NCBI RefSeq assembly: GCF_022919715.1
Contig: NZ_CP095042.1
Span: 3,844,001-3,908,000 of the forward strand
Direction of reading: 5' to 3'
DNA: 64,000 bases
From: Agromyces sp. H17E-10
GTDB taxonomy: Bacteria; Actinomycetota; Actinomycetes; Actinomycetales; Microbacteriaceae
Part shown: one piece after another, positions 1-11,543 of the stretch
Layout: each line of letters opens with the position of its first letter
Numbering within the stretch: the stretch's first letter is position 1
Notes under the pieces: model-generated
What the model was told of the DNA's origin: nothing
The model's database searches: none
Seen by the model: only the letters and a program-made list of their open reading frames with translations
Made by a program: the position numbers and the translations under genes

Positions 1-634
1 CTCGTCGGGCGCCCCGTACACGCTCGCGACGAGCGGGTGGATCGACGCGGGCGTCGTGAACGCCGGCGACGGCACGCACGAGCACCCGACGCAGGCGCTG
101 CTCGACGCGTTCACGATGCGCCGGCGCCTGCACGGCTCGGCCTCGCGCGGCCGCGGGCTCGACGGCGTGCACGTCGTCATCGTCGGCGACATCCTGCACT
201 CCCGCGTCGCGCGATCGAACGTGTGGCTCCTGCACACCCTCGGCGCGGTGGTCGAACTCGTGGCCCCGCCGACCCTCGTCCCGGTCGCGACGGGGTCGTG
301 GCCGGCGACCGTCGGGTACGACCTCGACGCCGCACTCGCCCGCACGCCCGACGTCGTCATGATGCTCCGCATCCAGGCGGAGCGCATGCACGCGGCGTTC
401 TTCCCGAACAGCCGCGAGTACACCCGAACCTGGGGGCTCGACGACGCCCGGTTCGACGCGCTGCCGCCGACTACGATGGTCATGCACCCCGGCCCGATGA
501 ACCGCGGGCTCGAGATCTCGGCCCGCGCGGCGGATTCGCCGCGGTCGACGGTGCGAGAACAGGTCGCGAACGGAGTATCAGTGAGAATGGCCGCCCTCTA
601 TCTGCTGCTGTCGGGCGAACGGGGTGAGGCCTGA
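1..634 (+). CDS. pyrB: Aspartate carbamoyltransferase catalytic subunit, 5' end cut by window
   Basis: Condenses carbamoyl phosphate with aspartate in the second step of UMP synthesis. About 210 codons are visible, read from base 2; roughly the first 100 residues of a usual 310-320 residue chain lie outside the window. Visible family motifs are [14 protein letters not shown] and [12 protein letters not shown] (carbamoyl phosphate and active-site regions) and [12 protein letters not shown] near the C-terminus. The TGA stop shares one base with the pyrC start (TGATG), so the two are probably translationally coupled. The promoter and any pyrR are upstream of the window. Confidence 0.95.
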   Translation, partial: SSGAPYTLATSGWIDAGVVNAGDGTHEHPTQALLDAFTMRRRLHGSASRGRGLDGVHVVIVGDILHSRVARSNVWLLHTLGAVVELVAPPTLVPVATGSWPATVGYDLDAALARTPDVVMMLRIQAERMHAAFFPNSREYTRTWGLDDARFDALPPTTMVMHPGPMNRGLEISARAADSPRSTVREQVANGVSVRMAALYLLLSGERGEA

Positions 635-1977
635 TGGGCGAGCGACACCTCATCACCGGCGCCACGCTGCCGAGCGGCGAACGCGCCGACATCCTTCTGG
701 CCGACGGCATCATCGCCGAGGTCGGCTCGATCTCGGATGCCGCGGGCGCGACCGTCCACGACGCCGACGGCCTCGTGGCCCTGCCCGGCCTCGTCGACCT
801 GCACACGCATCTCCGCGAGCCGGGCTACGAGCAGAGCGAGACGGTGCTCACGGGCACGCAGGCCGCAGCGGCCGGCGGCTTCACGGCGGTCTTCGCGATG
901 GCGAACACCTTCCCCGTCGCCGACACGGCGGGCGTCGTCGAGCAGGAGGCGAGCCTCGGCCGCGCCGCGGGCTTCGCGACCGTGCAGCCGATCGGTGCCG
1001 TGACCGTCGGGCTCAAGGGCGCCGAGCTCGCCGAGCTCGGCGCGATGGCCCGGTCGCGGGCGAACGTGCGAGTCTTCAGCGACGACGGGTTCTGCGTCTC
1101 CGACCCGCTGCTCATGCGCCGTGCACTCGAGTACGTCAAGGCGTTCGACGGCGTCATCGCCCAGCACGCCCAGGAGCCCCGGCTCACCGAGGGCGCGCAG
1201 ATGAACGAGGGCCCGTTGTCGGCCGAGCTCGGCCTGACCGGCTGGCCCGCCGTCGCCGAGGAGGCGATCATCGCCCGCGACGTCCTGCTCGCCGAGCACG
1301 TCGGAAGCCGGCTGCACGTCTGCCACGTGTCGACCGCCGGTTCGGTCGAGGTCGTCCGGTGGGCGAAGGCCCGCGGCATCGACGTCACCGCCGAGGTGAC
1401 GCCGCACCACCTGCTGCTCACCGACGACCTCGTGGCGGGCTACGACCCCCGGTTCAAGGTGAACCCGCCCCTCCGCCGCGAGGAGGACGCGCTCGCGCTG
1501 CGCGCGGCCCTCGCCGACGGCACGATCGACATCGTGGCCACCGACCACGCCCCGCATCCCGCGGAGGCGAAGGAGAGCGAGTGGGATGCCGCGGCCAACG
1601 GCATGGTCGGCCTCGAGTCGGCACTGCCCGTGGTGCACCAGACGATGGTCGAGACCGGCCTGATGGGCTGGGCCGACGTCGCCCGCATCCTGTCGCAGAC
1701 ACCTGCCCGCATCGGACGGCTGCACGGTCACGGCGAGGCGATCGCCGCAGGCGCGGCGGCCGAGCTCACGCTCTACGACCCGCAGGCGAGCGGTGTGTTC
1801 GACCTCGACCGCCTCGCCGGACGCAGCGTGAACTCGCCGTACCTCGGGCGCACCCTGCCCGGCCGGGTGATCGCCACCTTCCACGCGGGCTACGCGACCT
1901 GCATCGACGGCCGGGTCCGGCCCGCCGACGAGATCGCGCAGCTCGCGATCGAGGCGACCGGGGGAGCGCATGGATAA
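634..1977 (+). CDS. pyrC: Dihydroorotase
   Basis: Zinc enzyme that cyclises carbamoyl aspartate to dihydroorotate in UMP synthesis. The 447-residue protein is an amidohydrolase TIM barrel. The metal-binding HxH lies in DLHTHLREPG (His57, His59), and the late metal/active-site Asp is in ATDHAPH (Asp304). The length and the adjacent pyrB suggest the type I (bacterial, PyrB-associated) class. It starts in a TGATG overlap with pyrB and overlaps the next gene by 8 nt, so it lies inside a tightly coupled pyrimidine operon. Confidence 0.96.
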   Translation: MGERHLITGATLPSGERADILLADGIIAEVGSISDAAGATVHDADGLVALPGLVDLHTHLREPGYEQSETVLTGTQAAAAGGFTAVFAMANTFPVADTAGVVEQEASLGRAAGFATVQPIGAVTVGLKGAELAELGAMARSRANVRVFSDDGFCVSDPLLMRRALEYVKAFDGVIAQHAQEPRLTEGAQMNEGPLSAELGLTGWPAVAEEAIIARDVLLAEHVGSRLHVCHVSTAGSVEVVRWAKARGIDVTAEVTPHHLLLTDDLVAGYDPRFKVNPPLRREEDALALRAALADGTIDIVATDHAPHPAEAKESEWDAAANGMVGLESALPVVHQTMVETGLMGWADVARILSQTPARIGRLHGHGEAIAAGAAAELTLYDPQASGVFDLDRLAGRSVNSPYLGRTLPGRVIATFHAGYATCIDGRVRPADEIAQLAIEATGGAHG

Positions 1978-2521
1978 GGCGATCGGCGCGTTCGTCGCCG
2001 TCGCGATCATCGCGGTCGTCGCGTGGCTCGTGCTGCGGTCATGGCGTCGGCGCACCACCAGGGACGCGGCGCTCTCCGCGCATCCGCTGCCGGCGGCCCT
2101 CGGCGCGCCGTCGCTCGAGGCCGAGGTGCTGTACGTGGCCACGACGCCGGCGGGCGAACCGCTCGAGCGGCTCGCCGTGCCCGGCCTCGCGTTCCGCGGC
2201 TCGGGCAGGGTCGAGGTCGGGGCCGAGGGAGTGGCCCTCCGCATCGCGGGGGAGCCCGTGAGCTTCATCCCCGCCGATCGCCTGATCGGTGCCGCGACGG
2301 CGACCTACGCCATCGACCGCGCGGTCGAGCCCGAGGGGCTCATCGCGGTCAGCTGGATCGCCGCCCTCGACGACGCGGAGGCCGAGCCGCCGCGCGTCGA
2401 CAGCTATCTCCGCGCCCGGTACCCGGGCGACCAGGCCCGCATCATCCGGGCCATCGAAGACATCGCCGCCGCGCCAGACGCGCCGCGGCCGGAACACGAG
2501 AGCGAGGCCTCGGATGACTGA
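1970..2521 (+). CDS. Single-pass membrane protein of the pyr operon, possible PH-like domain
   Basis: A 183-residue protein of unknown function. One hydrophobic segment (about residues 5-24) is followed by RSWRRR, which suggests an N-out, C-in anchor by the positive-inside rule. The soluble part (about 45-160) is beta-rich and looks like the bacterial PH-like domain proteins annotated at this place in other actinobacteria; that assignment is from memory and unconfirmed. The tail is acidic (ends ESEASDD). It overlaps pyrC by 8 nt and carA by 8 nt, so its expression is tied to pyrimidine synthesis. Mycobacterium also has a membrane protein gene between pyrC and carA. No catalytic motif is seen. 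Confidence 0.85.
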   Translation: MDKAIGAFVAVAIIAVVAWLVLRSWRRRTTRDAALSAHPLPAALGAPSLEAEVLYVATTPAGEPLERLAVPGLAFRGSGRVEVGAEGVALRIAGEPVSFIPADRLIGAATATYAIDRAVEPEGLIAVSWIAALDDAEAEPPRVDSYLRARYPGDQARIIRAIEDIAAAPDAPRPEHESEASDD

Positions 2522-3682
2522 GACCACCACCCGCACGGGCGACCACGCCGTGCTCGTCCTGGAGGACGGAACCCGCTACGAGGGCCGCGCATACGGCGCC
2601 CGTGGGCGCACCGTCGGCGAGGCCGTCTTCGCGACGGGCATGACCGGCTACCAGGAGACCCTGACCGACCCGTCGTACGCCGGGCAGATCGTCATGATGA
2701 CGGCACCCCACATCGGCAACACGGGCATGAACGACGACGACGAGGAGTCGAACCGGATCTGGGTCGCCGGATTCATCGTCCGCGACCCCTCCCGCGTCGT
2801 CTCGAACTTCCGGTCGCAGCGCAGCCTCGACGACGACCTCGAGCGGTCCGGCGTCGTCGGCATCTCGCGCATCGACACCCGCGCCCTCACCCGCCACCTG
2901 CGATCGGCGGGTGCCATGCGCGCCGGCATCTTCTCGGGCGACGACGCGCTGCTGAGCGCCGGCGAGCAGCTCGCGGTCGTGCAGTCGGGGGCCGAGATGG
3001 CGGGGCAGAACCTCTCCGCGACGGTCTCGACCGCCGAGGCCTACACGCTGCCCGCCGAGGGCGAGCGCGTGGGCTCGGTGGCGGTGCTCGACCTCGGCGT
3101 CAAGGCCTCGACGCTGCACTACCTCGCCGAGCGGGGCTTCGACGTGCACGTGCTGCCGCAGACGATCACGGCCGACGAGATCCTCGCGATGCAGCCCGAC
3201 GCGCTGTTCTACTCGAACGGGCCCGGCGACCCCTCGGCGTCCGACCAGCACGTCGAGATCCTCCGCACCGCGCTGCGCGCAGGCGTGCCGTACTTCGGCA
3301 TCTGCTTCGGCAACCAGCTGCTCGGCCGCGCCCTCGGCTTCGGCACCTACAAGCTGCCCTTCGGACACCGCGGCATCAACCAGCCGGTGCTCGACCGCTC
3401 GACCGGCCGGGTCGAGATCACCGCGCACAACCACGGCTTCGCCGTCGACGCGCCGATCGACGCCGTGAGCGAGTCCGCCCAGGGCTTCGGCCGGGTCGAG
3501 GTCAGCCACGTCGGCCTCAACGACAACGTGGTCGAGGGACTCAACTGCCTCGACATCCCCGCGTTCAGCGTGCAGTACCACCCCGAGTCGGCCGCCGGCC
3601 CGCACGACGCGAACTACCTCTTCGACCGTTTCCGCGACATGGTCATCGCGACGAAGACCACCAGCCAGGAGGCCGGCAACTA

Positions 3683-3683
<1 letters not shown>
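2514..3683 (+). CDS. carA: Carbamoyl phosphate synthase small (glutaminase) subunit
   Basis: Hydrolyses glutamine and passes ammonia to CarB, feeding both pyrimidine and arginine synthesis. The protein has 389 residues. The class I amidotransferase triad is visible: nucleophile Cys264 in [10 protein letters not shown] and His356/Glu358 in QYHPES. The ATG at 2514 is chosen because it gives the usual N-terminus ([16 protein letters not shown]) and overlaps the upstream TGA by 8 nt. A longer in-frame extension upstream has no homology and would run through the preceding gene. It ends in TAATG with carB. Confidence 0.97.
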
Positions 3684-6969
<3,286 letters not shown>

Positions 6970-6973
<4 letters not shown>

Positions 6974-7851
6974 CCGACGAGATCGTCGCGTTCGGCGAGC
7001 GGCTCGGTGCCGTCTTCGCCGCCTACGGTCGGCTCTGCGTCGGCATCGACCCGCACGCCTCGCTGCTGTCGGCGTGGGGGTACGACGACTCGGCGGCCGG
7101 CGCCCGCGAGTTCGGGTTGCGCACCGTGGATGCCGCCGCAGGACTGGCCGGCATCGTGAAGCCGCAGGTCGCGTTCTTCGAGCGTCACGGCGCCGCCGGC
7201 TATGCGGCGCTCGAGCGCGTGCTCGCCGAGGCGCGCGACGCCGACCTGCTCGTCATCGCCGACGCGAAGCGCGGCGACATCGGCACGAGCGTCGACGCCT
7301 ACGGCGAGGCGTGGCTTCGTCCGGGCTCGTCGCTCGAGGCCGACGCGATGACGATCAGCGCCTTCCAGGGCCTCGGCTCGATCGAGTCGGTCATGACCTC
7401 GGCCGAGCGCTGGGGCAAGGGCCTCTTCGTGCTCGCGGCGACGTCGAACCCCGAGGCGGCAGCGATCCAGCGGGCCGTGCTGACCCAGTCGAGCCGTGAG
7501 GGGGCGACCGTGGCTGGCGCCATCGCCGCCGGCGTCACGAGCTGGAACCAGGGACGGCCCGACGCCGCCGACCGCGAGTTCGGCTCGATCGGCCTCGTGA
7601 TCGGCGCGACCGTCGACCTCGCGGCATCCGGTATCGACGTGCACGGCGACGTGCCGCGGCCGGGCCTGCCCGTGCTCGCGCCGGGCTTCGGCCACCAGGG
7701 CGGCGAGGTGCGCGACCTCAAGCACGTCTTCGGTGCCCTCTCGGGCGGTGTGATCGTGAGCGAGTCGCGATCGCTGCTCTCCGCCGGGCCCGACGGGCTC
7801 GCCGACGCCATCGCCCGCCGCATCGACGAGATCGGCGCGGTCGATGTCTGA
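6970..7851 (+). CDS. pyrF: Orotidine 5'-phosphate decarboxylase, type 2
   Basis: Decarboxylates OMP to UMP, the last step of the pathway. The protein has 293 residues, longer than the E. coli-type enzyme and typical of the actinobacterial type 2 family. The catalytic motif is in ADAKRGDIG, and LCVGIDPH starts the barrel. The GTG start overlaps the carB stop (GTGA). Its stop lies inside the first codons of the mIHF-gmk gene (8-nt overlap), so pyrimidine and guanylate genes are co-translated. pyrD, the dihydroorotate dehydrogenase gene, is not in this window. Confidence 0.96.
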
Positions 7852-8764
7852 GCGCGCCGTGACCGCGACGAACCCGCCCGACGTCGACCGGGTGGCCGCG
7901 TCGCGCGCCGCCGTGGCCGCACGCCGGGCGCGAGCGAGCGTGAAGGCCGACGTGGCCGCCGGCCGACGGAGCCCGCTCGACGTGCTGCGCGTCGCGTTCG
8001 AGGAGCCCGAGGGCGTCGAAGGGCGCCTGCGGGTCACCGAGTTCCTGACCTCGATCCCCGCGATCGGTGCGACCAAGTCGGCGCGCATCATGGACGACCT
8101 CGAGATCTCGACCTCCAAGCGGCTCGGCGGCCTCGGCCGGCTCCAGCGTCGCCGGCTGCGCGAGTTCATCGCCGACTGGATCGCCGCCCATGGCGGCACG
8201 GGCGACCGCCTCGTCGTGCTCGCCGGTCCGACGGCGGTCGGCAAGGGCACGGTGGCGGGTTACATCCGCCAGCACCACCCCGACGTGCGGCTCTCGGTGT
8301 CGGCCACCACCCGGGCGCCGCGCCCCGGCGAGGTCGAGGGTGAGAGCTACTACTTCGTCGACGACGCCGAGTTCGATCGCATGGTCGCGGCCGGCGAGCT
8401 GCTCGAGTGGGCGACGGTGCACAACGCCTACCGGTACGGCACGCCGCGGCGCCCGGTCGAGGAGGCGATCGCCGCGGGTCAGAGCGTCCTGCTCGAGATC
8501 GACATCCAGGGCGCGCGTTCGGTGCGCCGCGCGATGCCCGATGCGACGCTCGTGTTCCTGCTGCCGCCGAGCTGGGACGAACTCGTGCGCCGACTCGTCG
8601 GCCGCGGCACCGAGACCGCGGCCGAGCAGCAGCGACGGCTCGAGACGGCGAAGGTCGAACTGGCCGCCGTCGACGAGTTCGACCACCAGGTCGTGAACCA
8701 CGACGTCGGCGAGGCCGCCCAGAAGGTCGTAGACTTGATGAGGCCTCGCAGGGGACGACGCTGA
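7844..8764 (+). CDS. gmk: mIHF DNA-binding domain fused to guanylate kinase
   Basis: Phosphorylates GMP to GDP. The 306-residue protein is about 100 residues longer than a normal guanylate kinase (~200). The kinase domain (about 121-303) has the P-loop GPTAVGKGT at 128-136, SATTRAPRPGE, and DIQGARSV. Residues about 15-110 match actinobacterial integration host factor (mIHF): ASVKADVAAGR, the helix-hairpin-helix region SIPAIGATKSARIMDDLEIS, then KRLGGLGRLQRRRL. In Mycobacterium and Streptomyces mihF and gmk are separate adjacent genes followed by rpoZ; here they form one reading frame with no stop or internal RBS that I can see. The start overlaps pyrF by 8 nt. Whether the fused domain still binds DNA is inference. 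Confidence 0.93.
   Translation: MSERAVTATNPPDVDRVAASRAAVAARRARASVKADVAAGRRSPLDVLRVAFEEPEGVEGRLRVTEFLTSIPAIGATKSARIMDDLEISTSKRLGGLGRLQRRRLREFIADWIAAHGGTGDRLVVLAGPTAVGKGTVAGYIRQHHPDVRLSVSATTRAPRPGEVEGESYYFVDDAEFDRMVAAGELLEWATVHNAYRYGTPRRPVEEAIAAGQSVLLEIDIQGARSVRRAMPDATLVFLLPPSWDELVRRLVGRGTETAAEQQRRLETAKVELAAVDEFDHQVVNHDVGEAAQKVVDLMRPRRGRR
8730..8735 (+). promoter_or_regulatory. Candidate -10 box for rpoZ inside the gmk 3' end
   Basis: TAGACT, the commonest -10 hexamer in this window, lies about 105 nt before the rpoZ start. No good -35 is visible. It would give rpoZ its own transcript within the operon. Sequence match only. Confidence 0.35.
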
Positions 8765-8839
8765 ACCGTCACGGTCCGGCCTCCCTCGCCACGAGCTTTC
8801 GGGCGCCACGAGCGCATCCCACGATCAAGGAGTCATTCC

Positions 8840-9097
8840 ATGGCTGAGAAGCAGTCCGGCATCATCGACCCGCCCATCGACGACCTGCTCTCGAAGGTCG
8901 ACTCGAAGTACCAGCTGGTCATCTTCGCGTCGAAGCGCGCGCGTCAGATCAACGACTACTACGCCGACCTGCACGAGGGCAGCCTGTTCGACAACGTCGG
9001 CCCGCTCGTCGACTCGTCGATCGACGACAAGCCGCTCTCGGTCGCCATGCACGAGATCAACGAGGACAAGCTCCGGCTCCGCCCCCTCGGCGAGTGA
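8840..9097 (+). CDS. rpoZ: RNA polymerase omega subunit
   Basis: Small subunit that helps beta' folding and core assembly. The 85-residue protein has the family signature [29 protein letters not shown] (given here as one region near residues 13-40) and a C-terminal part ending [15 protein letters not shown]. An AGGAG ribosome binding site precedes the ATG. It follows the mIHF-gmk gene by 75 nt and precedes coaBC by 13 nt, the conserved actinobacterial gmk-rpoZ-coaBC-metK-priA order. Confidence 0.97.
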   Translation: MAEKQSGIIDPPIDDLLSKVDSKYQLVIFASKRARQINDYYADLHEGSLFDNVGPLVDSSIDDKPLSVAMHEINEDKLRLRPLGE

Positions 9098-9110
9098 CCG
9101 CGAGGGCCGC

Positions 9111-10352
9111 ATGACCCTCAACATCGTCGTCGGCATCACCGGCGGCATCGCGGCCTACAAGGCCGTCGGCGTCGTGCGAGCCCTCGTGCTCGCCGGGCAC
9201 GACGTGCACGTCGTGCCCACCGAGGGCGCACTGCGGTTCGTCGGTCGTCCGACGCTCGAGGCGATCTCGCGCAACCCGGTGCACACCGACCTCTACGAAG
9301 GCGTCGCCGAGGTGCGCCACGTGGCGATCGGCCAGGCGGCCGACCTCATCGTCATCGCTCCGGCGACGGCGAACACGATCGCGAAGCTCGCCGCGGGACT
9401 CGCCGACGACCTGCTCGGCAACACGGTGCTCGCGAGCGAGGCGCCCGTCGTCATCGCCCCGGCGATGCACACCGAGATGTGGCGCAATCCGGCGACGCAG
9501 GCGAACATCGCGACTCTCGTCGAGCGCGGCGTGACGGTCGTCGGGCCCGCGGTCGGGCAGCTGACCGGCACCGACAGCGGCCCCGGCCGCATGGAGGAGC
9601 CCGACGTGATCGTCGCCGCGGCGCTCGCGCGCGCGGCATCCCCGTCGACTCGCGACCTCGCCGGCCGACGCATCGTCGTCACCGCCGGCGGCACCCGCGA
9701 ACCGCTCGACCCGGTGCGCTTCCTCGGCAATCGTTCGAGCGGCAAGCAGGGCGTCGCGATCGCCGAGGCCGCGCGCGCCCGGGGCGCCGAGGTCACGCTC
9801 GTCGCCGCGAACCTCGAGATCGCCGAGCCCGACGGCTGCGACGTACGGCGGGTCTCGAGCGCGCTCGAGCTGCAGGCCGCAGTGACCGACGCGGCGCAGG
9901 GCGCCGACGCGGTCGTCATGGCGGCTGCGGTCGCCGACTACCGCCCGGCGGCCGTGAGCGAGTCGAAGATCAAGAAGGATGCCTCGGGCGACGGCCTCAC
10001 CCTCGAACTGGTCCGCAATCCCGACATCCTGGCCGGCCTCGGGGCGGCGCCGCACGACGGGACGCTGCTCGTCGGCTTCGCCGCCGAGACCGAACCCGAC
10101 GACGAGCGGTTGCTCGAACTCGGGCGCTCCAAGCGCCGGGCGAAGGGCGCCGACCTGCTCGTGGTCAACCGGGTCGGATGGAGCGAGGGCTTCGCGACCG
10201 ACGAGAACTCGGTCGTCGTCGTCGACCGCGACGACACGGTCGTCACACGACTACACGGAACGAAGACGTCGGTGGCCGATGGCATCCTCGACGTGGTTGT
10301 CTCGAAGCTGACGAGCACCACCGAACGCACGAAAGAAGCCGACCCCGCATGA
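9111..10352 (+). CDS. coaBC: Bifunctional phosphopantothenoylcysteine decarboxylase / phosphopantothenate-cysteine ligase
   Basis: Two steps of CoA synthesis: CoaB ligates cysteine to 4'-phosphopantothenate, and CoaC, an FMN enzyme, decarboxylates the product. In the 413-residue protein the CoaC domain comes first (about 1-175, [12 protein letters not shown] and [14 protein letters not shown]). The CoaB domain (about 185-400) carries [26 protein letters not shown] and AAAVADYRP. Its last codons overlap the metK start (ATGA), indicating coupling with SAM synthesis. Confidence 0.96.
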   Translation: MTLNIVVGITGGIAAYKAVGVVRALVLAGHDVHVVPTEGALRFVGRPTLEAISRNPVHTDLYEGVAEVRHVAIGQAADLIVIAPATANTIAKLAAGLADDLLGNTVLASEAPVVIAPAMHTEMWRNPATQANIATLVERGVTVVGPAVGQLTGTDSGPGRMEEPDVIVAAALARAASPSTRDLAGRRIVVTAGGTREPLDPVRFLGNRSSGKQGVAIAEAARARGAEVTLVAANLEIAEPDGCDVRRVSSALELQAAVTDAAQGADAVVMAAAVADYRPAAVSESKIKKDASGDGLTLELVRNPDILAGLGAAPHDGTLLVGFAAETEPDDERLLELGRSKRRAKGADLLVVNRVGWSEGFATDENSVVVVDRDDTVVTRLHGTKTSVADGILDVVVSKLTSTTERTKEADPA

Positions 10353-11542
10353 GCGCCCTCCGCCTGTTCACCTCCGAGTCCGTGACCGAGGGGCACCCCG
10401 ACAAGATCTGCGACCAGATCTCCGACTCGATCCTCGACGCGCTGCTCGCCGTCGACCCGCACAGCCGGGTCGCCGTCGAGACCCTCGTGACGACGGGTCT
10501 CGTGCACGTCGCGGGCGAGGTCACGACCTCCGGGTACGTCGAGATCCCCGCGATCGTCCGCGAGAAGGTCACGTCGATCGGGTACGACTCGTCCGACGTG
10601 TGGTTCGACGGCCGTTCGTGCGGCGTCTCGGTCTCGATCGGCGGGCAGTCGCCCGACATCGCTCAGGGCGTCGACCAGGCGTTCGAGGCGCGCGAGCGGG
10701 CGAGCGACGACGCGCTCGACCAGCAGGGCGCGGGCGACCAGGGCATCATGTTCGGCTACGCGACCCGCGAGACGCCCGAGCTCATGCCCGTGCCGATCTG
10801 GCTCGCGCACCGTCTCGCCGAGCGGCTGGCGCACGTGCGCAAGGCGGGCGAGCTCGACTACCTGCGCCCCGACGGCAAGACCCAGGTGACGGTCGGCTAC
10901 GACGGACCGACGCCGAAGACGATCGAGACCGTCGTGCTCTCGACGCAGCACTCGCCAGCGGTCTCGAACGAGCAGCTCCGTGCCGAGGTCGAAGAGCTCG
11001 TCATCCGACCCGTGCTCGACACGGTCGAGCTGACTCGACCCGAGCTGGCGGTGCTCATCAACCCGACGGGCCGCTTCGAGATCGGCGGCCCCCAGGGCGA
11101 CGCCGGCCTCACGGGCCGCAAGATCATCATCGACACGTACGGCGGCGCGAGCCGGCACGGCGGCGGCGCGTTCAGCGGCAAGGACCCGTCGAAGGTCGAC
11201 CGCTCGGCGGCGTACGCCATGCGCTGGGTCGCGAAGAACGCGGTCGCGGCGGGCCTCGCCGACCGGCTCGAGCTGCAGGTCGCGTACGCCATCGGCAAGG
11301 CGTCGCCGGTGGGTCTGTACGTTGAGACCTTCGGCACGGGCACGCTGCCCGACGAGCAGATCATCGCCGCGATCCGCGACGTGTTCGACCTCCGGCCCGC
11401 CGCCATTATCCGCGACCTCGACCTGCTCCGTCCCATCTACGCGCAGACCGCCGCCTACGGCCACTTCGGCCGCGAGCTGCCCGACTTCACGTGGGAGCGG
11501 CTCGACCGCGTCGCCGACCTCCGCACGGCCGCCGGACTCTGA
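10349..11542 (+). CDS. metK: S-adenosylmethionine synthetase
   Basis: Makes SAM from methionine and ATP. The 397-residue length is typical. Visible motifs are [15 protein letters not shown] (N-terminal ATP/metal site), [11 protein letters not shown], and [19 protein letters not shown] (P-loop-like). The ATG at 10349 overlaps the coaBC stop by 4 nt, and priA follows after one base. I see no SAM riboswitch and there is no room for a leader, so control must come from the operon. Confidence 0.98.
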   Translation: MSALRLFTSESVTEGHPDKICDQISDSILDALLAVDPHSRVAVETLVTTGLVHVAGEVTTSGYVEIPAIVREKVTSIGYDSSDVWFDGRSCGVSVSIGGQSPDIAQGVDQAFEARERASDDALDQQGAGDQGIMFGYATRETPELMPVPIWLAHRLAERLAHVRKAGELDYLRPDGKTQVTVGYDGPTPKTIETVVLSTQHSPAVSNEQLRAEVEELVIRPVLDTVELTRPELAVLINPTGRFEIGGPQGDAGLTGRKIIIDTYGGASRHGGGAFSGKDPSKVDRSAAYAMRWVAKNAVAAGLADRLELQVAYAIGKASPVGLYVETFGTGTLPDEQIIAAIRDVFDLRPAAIIRDLDLLRPIYAQTAAYGHFGRELPDFTWERLDRVADLRTAAGL

Positions 11543-11543
11543 G

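Noticed and set aside
10300..10352. SAM riboswitch before metK.
   Set aside because: metK overlaps coaBC by 4 nt, so there is no untranslated leader.
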